Shown: positions 45,544-54,302 of the stretch, one piece after another
Numbering within the stretch: position 1 is the first letter of the stretch
Layout of the letters: the number at the start of each line of letters is the position of its first letter
The notes under the pieces: model-generated
Seen by the model: the letters and a program-made list of their open reading frames with translations, nothing else
What the model was told of the DNA's origin: nothing
Database searches by the model: none
Program-made: the position numbers and the translations under genes
Origin: Gemmatimonadota bacterium
Lineage (GTDB): Bacteria; Gemmatimonadota; Gemmatimonadetes; Palauibacterales; Palauibacteraceae
DNA length: 64,000 nucleotides
Assembly: GCA_022826685.1 (NCBI GenBank)
Contig: JAJDUL010000035.1
Span: 62,001 to 126,000 of the forward strand
Direction: 5' to 3'

Positions 45544-47916
45544 GTGAAACGTCCGTCCATCTTCGGTTCGCCAACGAAGTTGGCATCCCTCGTTCCGGTC
45601 GCCCTCTTCGCGGTGCCCGCCTTCGCCGCCGCGCCGCCGGCCGCCGCCGCCCAGTCCCGGCCCTACCAGCCGGAATCCGTGAGCGCGAGCGAGTACGCGC
45701 GCGCCGAGCAGTTCCTCCCCTGGCACGCGGAGAAGCTCACGTCGGGCGTCATGGTGAACCCCCGCTGGGTCGACGCGAACCGATTCTGGTACCGCAACCA
45801 GGTGTTCGGCGGCCACGAGTTCATCATGATCGACGCCGCGGCCCGCACCCGCCGGCCCGCCTTCGACCACGACCGGCTCGCCGCCGCGCTCTCCGAAGCT
45901 TCCGACGAGAGCCACGAGGCGACGGATCTCCCCTTCGACGAGTTCGAGTTCAACGCGTCCGGCGGGATCCGCTTCTGGACGGACACCCACGAGCGCTGGG
46001 ACTGCGACATCGGCGCCTACCGCTGCACGGGTCCGGATTCGGTCGCGCGGGCGACGCATGAAATCGATTCACCCGATGGCGCGCTCGCCGTCTTCTCGCG
46101 CGACGAGAACCTGTGGGTGCGCGACACCGGCACGGACGAGGAGCGCCAGCTCTCGACGGACGGCGAACTCCACTGGGGCTACGGCGTCGCGCCGGAGGGC
46201 TGCTGTCAGGAGATCTCCAACCGCCGCAGCGATTTCAAGCCGCCCCCGGTGGCCGAGTGGTCCCCCGACGGCCGCCGGATCGCGACCCACCGCTACGACG
46301 AACGCGACGTCGAGGATCTCCACCTGCTCGAGGCCGCGACCGGACGCCCGATCCTCCACAGCTACCGCTACGCGCTCCCCGGCGACTCCATCGTCCCCAC
46401 CTGGCAACTCCACCTCTTCGACGCCGAGACCGGCGCCCACGTGCGGGCCGACTACGACCCCGTCGTCGGGTACTTCGGCGGCGCGGACACGACCTGGCAC
46501 GCCGCCCAGTGGACCCCGGACGGCGCCCGCGTCTACTTCTCGCACCATTCGCGCGATTTCAAGAACCAGACGCTCGTCGAGGTCGACGCCACCACGGGCG
46601 CGTCCCGGAAAGTCATCGTCGAGAGCGGTGACACCTGGGTGGAGCTGAACCAGCTCCGCACGCCCTACAACTGGCGCGTGCTCGACAACGGGAGCGAGTT
46701 CATCTGGTTCTCCGAGCGCGAGGGCTGGGGCCACCTCTACCTGCACGACCTCGCCACGGGAGAGATGAAGAACCGGATCACGCAGGGGTCCTGGCTCGTC
46801 GTCCAGCTGCTCTCAATCGATGAGGCCGCGCGGCAGGTCTACTTCACCGGCGTGGGGCGCGAGCCCGGGCGCGATCCGTACCGGCAGCACCTCTATCGGG
46901 CGTCGCTCGACGGCGGCGGGGTGACGCTCCTCTCGCCGGAGGATGCCCACCACGCGGTCTCCGTCTCACCCGACGGCCGCTACTTCGTGGACACCTGGTC
47001 CACGCGCTCGACGGCCCCGGTCACCGTCCTCAGGGACGACGCCGGACGCCCCGTGATGACGGTCGAGCAGGGCGACATCTCCCCGCTCCTCGATGCCGGC
47101 TGGGAGCCCCCGGTGCGCTTCTCCGCGAAGGCGCGCGACGGAGTGACGGACGTGTACGGCTATCTCTGGCTCCCCCCGCACATGGACGAGGGGACCGTCT
47201 ATCCCGTCATCGACTACGTCTACCCCGGCCCCCAGATCGGCCCCATCCGCACGCCCGGCTTCACCTCCGGGCCGCGGGGCCAGGGCCACGCGCTCGCCCA
47301 GCTCGGCTTCATCACCTTCGCGGTCGACGCCATGGGCACGCCGTACCGCTCCAAGGCCTTCCACGAGAGCTACTACGGGAACATGCGGGACAACGGAATC
47401 CCTGATCACGTCTCGGCGCTCAAGGCGCTAGCCCTCCGCTATCCCATAGATATCGAGCGGGTGGGGATCTTCGGCCACTCCGGGGGCGGCTTCTCCTCGA
47501 CCGACGCCATCCTGACCTTCCCCGACTTCTTCAAGGTCGCGGTGTCGGGGGCGGGGAATCACGACCAGCGCGGGTACCACTTCCCGTGGGGAGAGAAATA
47601 CCACGGGCTGCTCGAACGGAACCCGGACGGGACGGACAGTTTCGACTCGCAGGCGAACCAGAACATCGCCTCGAACCTCAAGGGGAAGCTGCTGCTCCAC
47701 TACGGGTCGCTGGACGACAACGTGCACCCGAACATGACGCTGCTTGTGGCCGACGCCCTCATGGAGGCGAACAAGACGTTCGACATGCTCGTCTTCCCGA
47801 ACCGGAACCACGGCTACGCGCGCGAGCCGTACCTGATCCGGCGCACCTGGGACTACTTCATCGAGCACCTCATGGGCGCCGAGCCGCCGGTCGACTACCG
47901 GATCGTCCAGCCGTAG
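45544..47916 (+). CDS. S9-family (DPP-IV-like) prolyl peptidase, exported
   Basis: 790 residues from GTG 45544, with GGAGG 5 bases upstream; the much longer open frame upstream is antisense to the MFS gene. The signal peptide ends AAAAQ. An N-terminal propeller of DPP-IV type (about 100-530) leads to an alpha/beta hydrolase domain. The triad is complete: Ser about 646 in FGHSGGGFSS, Asp about 724/725 in GSLDDNVHPN and His about 756 in NRNHGYARE. It should release dipeptides or larger peptides after proline in the periplasm. The last 330 bases are duplicated downstream. Confidence 0.88.
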   Translation: MKRPSIFGSPTKLASLVPVALFAVPAFAAAPPAAAAQSRPYQPESVSASEYARAEQFLPWHAEKLTSGVMVNPRWVDANRFWYRNQVFGGHEFIMIDAAARTRRPAFDHDRLAAALSEASDESHEATDLPFDEFEFNASGGIRFWTDTHERWDCDIGAYRCTGPDSVARATHEIDSPDGALAVFSRDENLWVRDTGTDEERQLSTDGELHWGYGVAPEGCCQEISNRRSDFKPPPVAEWSPDGRRIATHRYDERDVEDLHLLEAATGRPILHSYRYALPGDSIVPTWQLHLFDAETGAHVRADYDPVVGYFGGADTTWHAAQWTPDGARVYFSHHSRDFKNQTLVEVDATTGASRKVIVESGDTWVELNQLRTPYNWRVLDNGSEFIWFSEREGWGHLYLHDLATGEMKNRITQGSWLVVQLLSIDEAARQVYFTGVGREPGRDPYRQHLYRASLDGGGVTLLSPEDAHHAVSVSPDGRYFVDTWSTRSTAPVTVLRDDAGRPVMTVEQGDISPLLDAGWEPPVRFSAKARDGVTDVYGYLWLPPHMDEGTVYPVIDYVYPGPQIGPIRTPGFTSGPRGQGHALAQLGFITFAVDAMGTPYRSKAFHESYYGNMRDNGIPDHVSALKALALRYPIDIERVGIFGHSGGGFSSTDAILTFPDFFKVAVSGAGNHDQRGYHFPWGEKYHGLLERNPDGTDSFDSQANQNIASNLKGKLLLHYGSLDDNVHPNMTLLVADALMEANKTFDMLVFPNRNHGYAREPYLIRRTWDYFIEHLMGAEPPVDYRIVQP

Positions 47917-47949
47917 CGAGTCCTGTGCCAACGGAGACCTCGGTGGCGG

Positions 47950-48004
47950 ATTTGGTATACATTTTCCGCCACCGGATGTCCGGTTTTGTATACATTTTCT
48001 GCCA
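47950..48004. repeat. Two direct repeats with TATACATTTT cores
   Basis: TTTGGTATACATTTTCCGCC (from 47950) and TTTTGTATACATTTTCTGCC (from 47983) lie 33 bases apart and each continues into AC. They resemble the multiple short terminal repeats of IS21-type elements. No transposase is adjacent. They sit between the S9 peptidase gene and its duplicated 3' piece. Confidence 0.55.
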
Positions 48005-48100
48005 CGGGCGACGCCGTGCGAGGCCTCAATTGGGCCGTCGTCGGCTTGTCACGCGCAATCGCTCGGACCACGTTCCAACGACTGCCACGGCACTCGAGGG

Positions 48101-48429
48101 GGGAGAAATACTACGGGCTGCTCGAACGGAACCCGGACGGGACGGACAGCTTCGACTCGCAGGCGAACCAGAACATCGCCTCGAACCTCAAGGGGAAGCT
48201 GCTGCTCCACTACGGGTCGCTGGACGACAACGTGCACCCGAACATGACGCTGCTCGTGGCCGACGCCCTCATGGAGGCGAACAAGACGTTCGACATGCTC
48301 GTCTTCCCGAACCGGAACCACGGCTACGCGCGCGAGCCGTACCTGATCCGGCGCACCTGGGACTGCTTCATCGAGCACCTCATGGACGCCAAGCCGCCGG
48401 TCGACTACCGGATCGTCCAGCCGTAGCGA
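48101..48429 (+). pseudogene. Duplicated 3' fragment of the S9 peptidase gene
   Basis: 48101-48429 repeats 47591-47919 with only about six base changes. It contains the Asp and His of the triad and the gene end, but no serine motif and no propeller. A frame starts upstream at 47986 (ATG in the repeat region) and could make a 146-residue fusion, but this has no signal peptide and is unlikely to be useful. One base change gives WDYF to WDCF, and others G to D and E to K. The duplication looks recent. Confidence 0.8.
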
Positions 48430-48707
48430 AGGGAGAGGATGACGAGGCACACGCACATGAAGCGTATCCCCTGACGCCACGAGTCCCGGTTGCCCGTCGC
48501 GTAGCGCCGGTGATGGTATGGAGGCGGTGACCATTGACTGATCCTCGTCCATCCCGTACGTCCAAGCCCGCCCGCCTACATGGTCCTACCCCGCCATCTT
48601 CCGGACACGTTCGGCAGCCCCAACGCATCCCCGTACTCGCTTCCCGATTGAATAAAATCCTTCAGACCAGCTGCGAAAAGGCCATCATCTACAAACATGC
48701 CGACCGC

Positions 48708-50003
48708 ATGTCCTACGACTTCGTACGCGCTGAGCCGTTTCTCGCCGACGCGGGTCTAGCCAATCACATACTCATCCGTCAACCACGCGGGAAAGATTTC
48801 CCTCGACATTTTGAGAGTGACATCTTTGACACAAACAATCTAATATTTCAACACTTAACCATCATTCTCGACACACCGCTCGTGTCTGATTGTCAGTTGG
48901 ATTCGGCGGTCATGGGTCATTACAAGCTTCACTTTCGGCACTGCTACTTCATGCCGGTAAGCCTAAACATGGCTGACCTCAGCTTTCCATGGCGCGGCAC
49001 GTTTAGATTCTATCAAAATGATTTTATCTTCCACCGTCGCGACCTGGGCGTATGGCTATTTGTTTTGGGCGACGGGAGCGAAGTGACTTTCCACGGCAAC
49101 AATTTTGGAGGGAATGATATACAGATTGTCTCCACTCGAGAGACAGAAGCTGATGACTCTTTCATTCCGGAGCTGACATGGAAAGGGTATCGCGCATACT
49201 TGCTGAAGGATGATGTGTATTATAAAGCAATGATTCGGAAGCGTCATGATCTTCCCGATTCGGTTCGATTGGCGACTCCAGATTCATCTCGTGGAACACC
49301 GCACGTGGGCTTGCGACAACTTTCGCTAATTGGGAACGGTGGGATTGGGAAACTACTCATGCGCTGTAATGCACGACACTATGCGTTCCGCGGGAGTAAT
49401 CACATCGAATCGTTGAGCTTCACGGAATCATGGTCGGATTTTGAAGAAAGGACGATATATGTTGGAAGACGAGAACGAATCGATCCGGAGTTCCACATGC
49501 CGACGGCTCACCGACGATTGTTCCTGTCGATCAAGAAGATTGCCGATGAGCGGGGCGATGTTGCTCTGGCAAGTGCCCTCGGAAGATACATTGATCGTAT
49601 TGAATATTTCTTGACAAAAGAACACGAAGTATCATTTCGCAACAGTAAAGGTGGATGGTTGGAGTATTGGCAGGACCGGTGGCGGTACTCGTGGCGGCGT
49701 TGGTCGTCAGATTTCTATGGGTCGTGGGTGCGGCCTCTGACACTGGGAATCGTTGGCTACATTGGATTAAATGCACTAGCGGGATTTTGGATGGAAGGGT
49801 TCACGGTTGCAGACTGGGTTGCCTTTTCGCTACGTCGCGTTGATCGGATCCCATTCTACACGGCTTGGTTGAAGGATTTAGATCCGGTGATGTATGAGAG
49901 TCTGGCCACCGCGAGCAAGAATTGGCTTCGAGCTATTGGTTTGGTGCAGAACGTGTGGGTGGGGATGTGTGGGTTTGCGTTTAGCAAGGTAATGAGGGCG
50001 TAG
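48708..50003 (+). CDS. AT-rich orphan protein with C-terminal membrane helices
   Basis: The frame is open from TTG 48534. The low-G+C character begins about 48645, and the first ATG is at 48708 (431 residues). TTG 48648 is also possible. None has a clear ribosome site. The N-terminal two-thirds is soluble and rich in aromatics and histidine, with short repeated beta-like units (NLIFQHLTIILDTPLV, HYKLHFRHCYFMPV, GTFRFYQNDFIFHRRD, EVTFHGNNFGGNDI), reminiscent of pentapeptide or right-handed helix repeats. Two or three hydrophobic segments end the protein (LTLGIVGYIGLNALAGFW, AIGLVQNVWVGMCGFAF), after a tryptophan-rich stretch (WQDRWRYSWRRWSSDFYGSW). Base composition differs sharply from all neighbours, suggesting recent transfer. 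No family is recognised. Confidence 0.6.
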   Translation: MSYDFVRAEPFLADAGLANHILIRQPRGKDFPRHFESDIFDTNNLIFQHLTIILDTPLVSDCQLDSAVMGHYKLHFRHCYFMPVSLNMADLSFPWRGTFRFYQNDFIFHRRDLGVWLFVLGDGSEVTFHGNNFGGNDIQIVSTRETEADDSFIPELTWKGYRAYLLKDDVYYKAMIRKRHDLPDSVRLATPDSSRGTPHVGLRQLSLIGNGGIGKLLMRCNARHYAFRGSNHIESLSFTESWSDFEERTIYVGRRERIDPEFHMPTAHRRLFLSIKKIADERGDVALASALGRYIDRIEYFLTKEHEVSFRNSKGGWLEYWQDRWRYSWRRWSSDFYGSWVRPLTLGIVGYIGLNALAGFWMEGFTVADWVAFSLRRVDRIPFYTAWLKDLDPVMYESLATASKNWLRAIGLVQNVWVGMCGFAFSKVMRA

Positions 50004-50356
50004 GGGAAGGGACATGGTGGCGGAGCGTCATTTTCCATCGAATGGAAGATTCGAAGTCCGATGGCTGGTGGGCGTGATTGCTTTGGGAAGAGTGAACGAT
50101 GAGTGGATGGGGAGGGGTGGGTGGGCTGGGGACACAACGCGGCGTCTGGGACATGGGACGCAGGGGAATGGAATGGTGGCACTGGTGGCAGGTGGGACGG
50201 GGATCGGGCGGCTGCGTGCGATTGAGTCTTGGAGCGTCTTGCGGGCGCTTGTCGGAGGCGTTCGCTTGGGCCACGTTCAAGCCGGAGTTGGGAAGTCAAG
50301 ACCATATGCGGGAGATCCAGCCCTAGCCATACGGTGAGAAGCGGGAGGCTACCGAA
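50004..50356. other. Intergenic stretch without a supported gene; holds a G-quadruplex motif
   Basis: A short hairpin, TTCCAT-CGA-ATGGAA (50034-50048), follows the orphan gene. The plus strand is then G-rich, with five G-runs at 50109-50131 (4, 4, 3, 3 and 4 Gs, loops of 1, 1, 1 and 2 bases). A 107-codon frame crosses it, but its composition looks non-coding. Confidence 0.5.
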
Positions 50357-51898
50357 ATGCAGCGTACTTGTGATCGAACGTTCGTGACGCATCTGTGCTG
50401 TGCGCTTTCGCTCTCTCTGTTCGGCCTTCTGGCGTGCGCGCCGGAGGACGGCGGCGAGGAGGGCATGGCATCCACGCAGGAAGTACCACCCGGTGACGGG
50501 TCCACCGAGAGCCTGATCGCGCGCGGGGAAGCGCTCGAGCTTCCGACGGAGTGGGATCCGCCCCCGGGCGAGCCGATCGTGCACCACACGGCGGGATTCG
50601 CGAAGACCCTCTGCTCCGGGACCTTCATCACCGGACTCGACTGGCGCGACGCGGCGGCGAATGTGGGCGGCTTCACGGCACCCTTCCAGCACCGCGGGGC
50701 GGTCGTCGACACAGTCGTGGACATGGAGGCGCAGACCGTCAGCCTCACCCTCGCCTCGGGCATCACGCGCACCGCGAAACTCTACGGCAGCCAAGGCTGC
50801 ATCGCGCACCCGCTGGGCCGGGACTCCATCTACTTCGCCCCGACCGTCGTCGAGCCGAACACCCCGGATCCGGCCACCACGCCGTGGCCCATGGGGGACG
50901 TGCTCCCGGACGAGCCGTATCCGCCCGAAATCGACATGGAGAAGGTCGGGCAGGCGGTCGAGATCGCGATGGACCAGGAAGGGATGACGCTCGGCTTCGT
51001 CGTCACCTACAAGGGGCGGATCATCGGCGAGGACTACGGCCCCGGCGTCGGCATGCACACCCCGTTCGAGAGCTGGTCGAAGGGGAAGTCGCTCACAGGG
51101 ACGTTCATGGCCGTCCTCATCCAGCAGGGCGTGTACGGCCTGTGGCAGCGCGCCCCGATCCCGGAATGGCAGGACGATGACAGGAAGAACATCCGCATCG
51201 CCGACATCATGCGCATGTCGAGCGGGATCCGGATCGTCGCTCCGCAGGACCCGGGGTACACGGAAGAGATGGGGTATCCCGACCACCTCTACCTCTACAC
51301 CGGCGAGAACGCCTTCGAGTGGGCGGCCACCCGCCCGCAGCAGTGGGAGCCGAACACGGTGGGACGGTACCGGAACACCGACCCGGCGCTCACGAACTAC
51401 CTGACCCGCCTCGGCGTCGAGGGGCGCGGCGAGGACTACCACGCCTTCCCGCAGCGGAACCTGTTCGACAAGCTCGGGATCCGGAACTTCATCATGGAGA
51501 CGGACCCGAACGGGAACTTCCTCACCCAGGGTTACGAGTTCGGCTCCGCGCGCGACTGGGCGCGGCTCGGCAACCTCTACCTCCAGGACGGCGTGTGGGA
51601 GGGCGAGCGCATCCTCCCCGAGGGCTACGTCGACTACGCGATGGAGATCGCTCCGGCCTGGATCGCCGACGGTCGTCCCACGTACGGCGGCGGCTTCGTG
51701 TGGAAGGACCTCGGCTTCCCGATCGAGGACGACTACGGCGGCTTCGCGGGCGCCGGCGGCCAGTACACGGTGTTCATCCCCGCCCGCGGCCTCGTCATCA
51801 CCCGCCTCGGCAAGTACACCGGCGCCGGTCCGGGCCGGGAGAACCTGGACGCCGCGATCGCCCTGCTGATGGAGGCCGTGCCGCTGATCAGCGACTAA
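50357..51898 (+). CDS. Beta-lactamase-fold serine hydrolase lipoprotein
   Basis: 513 residues with a lipoprotein signal ending FGLLACAPEDG. After a beta-rich region of about 150 residues, the class C/DD-peptidase domain starts near residue 195. The S-x-x-K motif is in ESWSKGKSLTG and the Y-x-N motif in RYRNTDPALTNYL. The third motif (KTG-like) is replaced by GAGGQYTVFI near the end, as in many esterase-type members. Such proteins are usually esterases or peptidases rather than true beta-lactamases. Membrane-anchored, periplasmic. GGGAGG lies about 9 bases upstream. Confidence 0.8.
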   Translation: MQRTCDRTFVTHLCCALSLSLFGLLACAPEDGGEEGMASTQEVPPGDGSTESLIARGEALELPTEWDPPPGEPIVHHTAGFAKTLCSGTFITGLDWRDAAANVGGFTAPFQHRGAVVDTVVDMEAQTVSLTLASGITRTAKLYGSQGCIAHPLGRDSIYFAPTVVEPNTPDPATTPWPMGDVLPDEPYPPEIDMEKVGQAVEIAMDQEGMTLGFVVTYKGRIIGEDYGPGVGMHTPFESWSKGKSLTGTFMAVLIQQGVYGLWQRAPIPEWQDDDRKNIRIADIMRMSSGIRIVAPQDPGYTEEMGYPDHLYLYTGENAFEWAATRPQQWEPNTVGRYRNTDPALTNYLTRLGVEGRGEDYHAFPQRNLFDKLGIRNFIMETDPNGNFLTQGYEFGSARDWARLGNLYLQDGVWEGERILPEGYVDYAMEIAPAWIADGRPTYGGGFVWKDLGFPIEDDYGGFAGAGGQYTVFIPARGLVITRLGKYTGAGPGRENLDAAIALLMEAVPLISD

Positions 51899-51969
51899 GC
51901 CGGGAACGGCGCGCTCGAGGATTCGGGCGACGGATCGAACATCGGCTCGTTGCCAGGGTACGGCCCAAC

Positions 51970-52398
51970 ATGAGACGCGAAACGCAGCGCTCATCGACGC
52001 GCATGGCAAGAGTCTCGTCCCTGGGCCTGATCGCCGCCGGGATATCGTTGACCTGCGATGGCGGCTTGGCGCCGGGCCCCTTCTCGCGGCTGGCCGTGAC
52101 GGGGACCGTTACGGACAACTCGGGACAACCAGTTCAGGGCGCGGTGGTGATTGCCACGATCCGGACCGACTACTCGGCCGAGTGCTCGCGCCGGTCGAAC
52201 CGGACGGGTGGACGAACGGATCGACGCGGGAACTACTTCGTACTTTGGGGCACTCCGCGCCGGGTGAGCGGTGGCTGCCTTGAGGTTCTCGCGACGCCCG
52301 GCGATAGCGCCTCAGCGCTCGGGCAGGCCAGGGTGGAGCAGAGGGTTGAGTTCCCGGACACCGTGACCGTGCACCTCAAACTTCCGAAGAGGCCTTGA
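51970..52398 (+). CDS. Small carboxypeptidase-regulatory-like lipoprotein 1
   Basis: 142 residues from ATG 51970. The signal ends GISLTCDGG, a probable lipidation site. One CarboxypepD_reg-like beta-sandwich follows (LAVTGTVTDNSGQPVQGAVV, then GNYFVLWGTPRRVSGGCLEV). Two cysteines of the mature part (SAECSRR, GGCLEV) may pair. It overlaps the next gene by one base in TGATG, and the two have the same design. Function unknown. Confidence 0.65.
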   Translation: MRRETQRSSTRMARVSSLGLIAAGISLTCDGGLAPGPFSRLAVTGTVTDNSGQPVQGAVVIATIRTDYSAECSRRSNRTGGRTDRRGNYFVLWGTPRRVSGGCLEVLATPGDSASALGQARVEQRVEFPDTVTVHLKLPKRP

Positions 52399-52913
52399 TG
52401 TTGAGGCGTGGCACGGGAGCATCGGAGATCGGACTCCAGTCGGGAAGATGGGGACCACGCGTCTTGGTGAGTGCGTTCCTCCTGGTCTGCGGATGCGGCG
52501 ACGAGGAGATCCTGGTCGACACTGGGTATACCGGGGTTGTCGTAGTCGGGACTGTCACGGATGCAAGAGGTCTCGCGGTGGCGGGTGCCCTGGTGAGAGT
52601 CGATGCCTGGCTTGATGTTGCCTTCCACGAGTGTGGCCTTTCTTTCTTCAACGATGGTCACCGAAGGCCAACGGATGAAAACGGCAGGTACTCTTCAGGC
52701 TGGGGGTTGCCGGGTGCCCTTGGCGGAGGAACGACGTATGATGGTTGCGTGTCGGTGTCGGTTACCCCTCCTGCGGAATCCGGGCTGCTGCTAGCGACGA
52801 GAGACCGCATCAGAGTCACATTCTATTCCCACAACGATCCGGACCGCCGTGACGCTGATCCGGTTGTTGTTGACGTGGTTCTCCCGCTCGCCGAGGCAGA
52901 GGTCGACAGCTAG
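52398..52913 (+). CDS. Small carboxypeptidase-regulatory-like lipoprotein 2
   Basis: 171 residues from ATG 52398, with GAGG about 6 bases upstream, overlapping the preceding stop by one base. The signal ends LLVCGCGDEE. The mature part is one regulatory-type beta-sandwich (VVVVGTVTDARGLAVAGALV, DENGRYSSGWGLPG). Like its partner it has cysteines that match in place (FHECGLS, YDGCVSV). The two are paralogues made as a pair. Its stop overlaps, in the opposite strand, the stop of the exonuclease gene. Confidence 0.65.
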   Translation: MLRRGTGASEIGLQSGRWGPRVLVSAFLLVCGCGDEEILVDTGYTGVVVVGTVTDARGLAVAGALVRVDAWLDVAFHECGLSFFNDGHRRPTDENGRYSSGWGLPGALGGGTTYDGCVSVSVTPPAESGLLLATRDRIRVTFYSHNDPDRRDADPVVVDVVLPLAEAEVDS

Positions 52914-53797
52914 GATTTGCCCTGCCGCGCTTCGGCCAAGTGCCGGGCGCGGGGGGCGAGGTCCCGCGCGTCGAGGATCGTAGCAACAAGATCGAAGTCG
53001 TCGCGGGGGCCCGTCCACTCGAGGTCGTCCACGGTCCGTGACACCGGGGCGTCCCGGACAAGCGTGGCGAGGCGGCGGAAGAGGAGCGCGTCATCGAGGG
53101 CGCCGCTCAGTGTCTTGGCGAGACGTTCAGCGCCCCGAACCGCGATGTCCCAGTCCCGCCCATCCAGCGGGATGTTCTCTATGCGGTCGTAGCGTGCGAG
53201 CACCGCGGCCGCCGTCTTCGCGCCGAAGCCGCGGATGCCGGGGAAGCCGTCCGCGGAGTCTCCCACCAGGGCCAGCCAGTCGGGGATCGCGGCGGGAGGG
53301 ACGCCGAACTTCTCGATGACGCCGGCCTCATCGCGCACAAGCCGCTGTCGCCGGTCGAACTGCACGACGCGGTCGCCCTCGACGCACTGAGCGAGGTCCT
53401 TGTCCGGGGTGCAGAGGAAGACGCGCTCCACGCGCGGGTCCGCGGCGGCCATCGCGGCGCCCGAAGCCATCGCGTCGTCCGCCTCGTGCTCCACGATCGG
53501 CCACACGGTGAAGCCCGCCGAGGCGAGCGCCTCATCGACGAGCGGGAACTGCGAGTAGAGCGCCGGATCGATGCCGGAGCCGTCCTTGTAGCCGGGCCAC
53601 AGCTCGTTGCGGAAGGACTCGATGACGCGGTCGGTGGCGACCGCGACGTGCGTGGCGCCGCCCTCGAGGAGGCCGAGCATCGAACCCACGACCCCGCGCG
53701 TCGCCCCCACCTCGTGGCCTCCGGCGTTCTTCGCCGAGGGCGCACCGTAGAAGTGCCGGAACAACTCGTAGGTGCCGTCGATGAGGTGGACCTGCAC
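52910..53797 (-). CDS. 5'-3' exonuclease (T5 FEN / PolI N-domain type)
   Basis: About 295 residues from GTG 53797, with GGCGGAG 5 bases upstream; an ATG at 53866 gives 23 more. The metal-binding acidic clusters of the family are visible: VHLIDGTYELFRHFYG, VAVATDRVIESFRNELWPGYK, WPIVEHEADDAMASGAA and VFLCTPDKDLAQCV. The helix-hairpin-helix DNA-binding part is GDSADGFPGIRGFGAKTAAAVL. This is a stand-alone version of the PolI N-terminal nuclease, which removes RNA primers and flaps. No polymerase domain is attached. Confidence 0.85.
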   Translation of the reverse strand: MQVHLIDGTYELFRHFYGAPSAKNAGGHEVGATRGVVGSMLGLLEGGATHVAVATDRVIESFRNELWPGYKDGSGIDPALYSQFPLVDEALASAGFTVWPIVEHEADDAMASGAAMAAADPRVERVFLCTPDKDLAQCVEGDRVVQFDRRQRLVRDEAGVIEKFGVPPAAIPDWLALVGDSADGFPGIRGFGAKTAAAVLARYDRIENIPLDGRDWDIAVRGAERLAKTLSGALDDALLFRRLATLVRDAPVSRTVDDLEWTGPRDDFDLVATILDARDLAPRARHLAEARQGKS

Positions 53798-53963
53798 GCG
53801 AACTCCGCCTTCCGTTGATGCCCCGCCGCGACTCTCCGCCCGTTCCGCTTCCGAAGCGTCGTCCATCCAAGCGATGGCTGCAACTGGCGGGTGTCCTCCG
53901 TTGTGCTCGCTCTAGACCGCCCGGTCTTCGAGGCGTTGTCGCGGACGGACAACTACGAGGGGG

Positions 53964-53992
53964 TTGACGCACAGTCACCATTCCAGTAGAAT
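53964..53992 (+). promoter_or_regulatory. Sigma70-like promoter of the retron-like cassette
   Basis: TTGACG (53964-53969) and TAGAAT (53987-53992) are separated by exactly 17 bases. Transcription would begin near 54000, just before the inverted-repeat-bounded RNA. Confidence 0.6.
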
Positions 53993-53999
53993 TGTGGGC

Positions 54000-54240
54000 A
54001 TGCGGGCGTCGGCCCGCGAGCTCTTTGACAAATCAGGGGTGGGGAAAGCGAGCTGTAGCCGCGCGACCCTGTAGCACTCTGCACGGGACACGGTGCGATT
54101 GACCGGCTCGCGTCGGGCGAGGAGTGGCACGCCCGACGCTCGGCACCGCCATTGATCGATCCGTGAACCGTTCGCGCTCGTTCCGTTTTTTGGCCAGTGC
54201 TGGTCAGCCAACAGGTTGGCTCGCGTGACGTTTTGTCAAA
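54000..54240 (+). ncRNA. Candidate retron msr-msd RNA
   Basis: TTTGACAAA (54024-54032) and its exact reverse complement TTTGTCAAA (54232-54240) bracket about 200 bases with no gene, as the a1/a2 repeats of retron RNAs do. Inside lies a perfect 10-bp hairpin, GCGTCGGGCG (54110-54119) with CGCCCGACGC (54130-54139) and a 10-base loop. It sits within an outer 6-bp pair, CGGTGC (54091-54096) with GCACCG (54143-54148), a good msd candidate. CAGGG (54034-54038) can pair with CCCTG (54067-54071), as an msr stem. A 6-bp hairpin (54002-54017) precedes a1. The branch guanosine and exact ends cannot be fixed by eye. The RNA ends about 60 bases before the first ORF. Confidence 0.55.
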
Positions 54241-54302
54241 CGGCGCGCGGTCTTCCTTTCGTGGGTGTTGTCGGTCGAACCATCAACGAAGGAGGTGCTC
54301 AA

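Noticed and set aside
47986-48426. Functional 146-residue gene made by the peptidase duplication
   Set aside because: It lacks the serine motif, the propeller and a signal peptide; the start lies within repeat DNA. Kept as a pseudogene.
50014-50337. 107-codon frame in the spacer before the beta-lactamase-fold gene
   Set aside because: Only Gly/Arg/Val-rich sequence across a G-rich spacer, no ribosome site and no recognisable feature.
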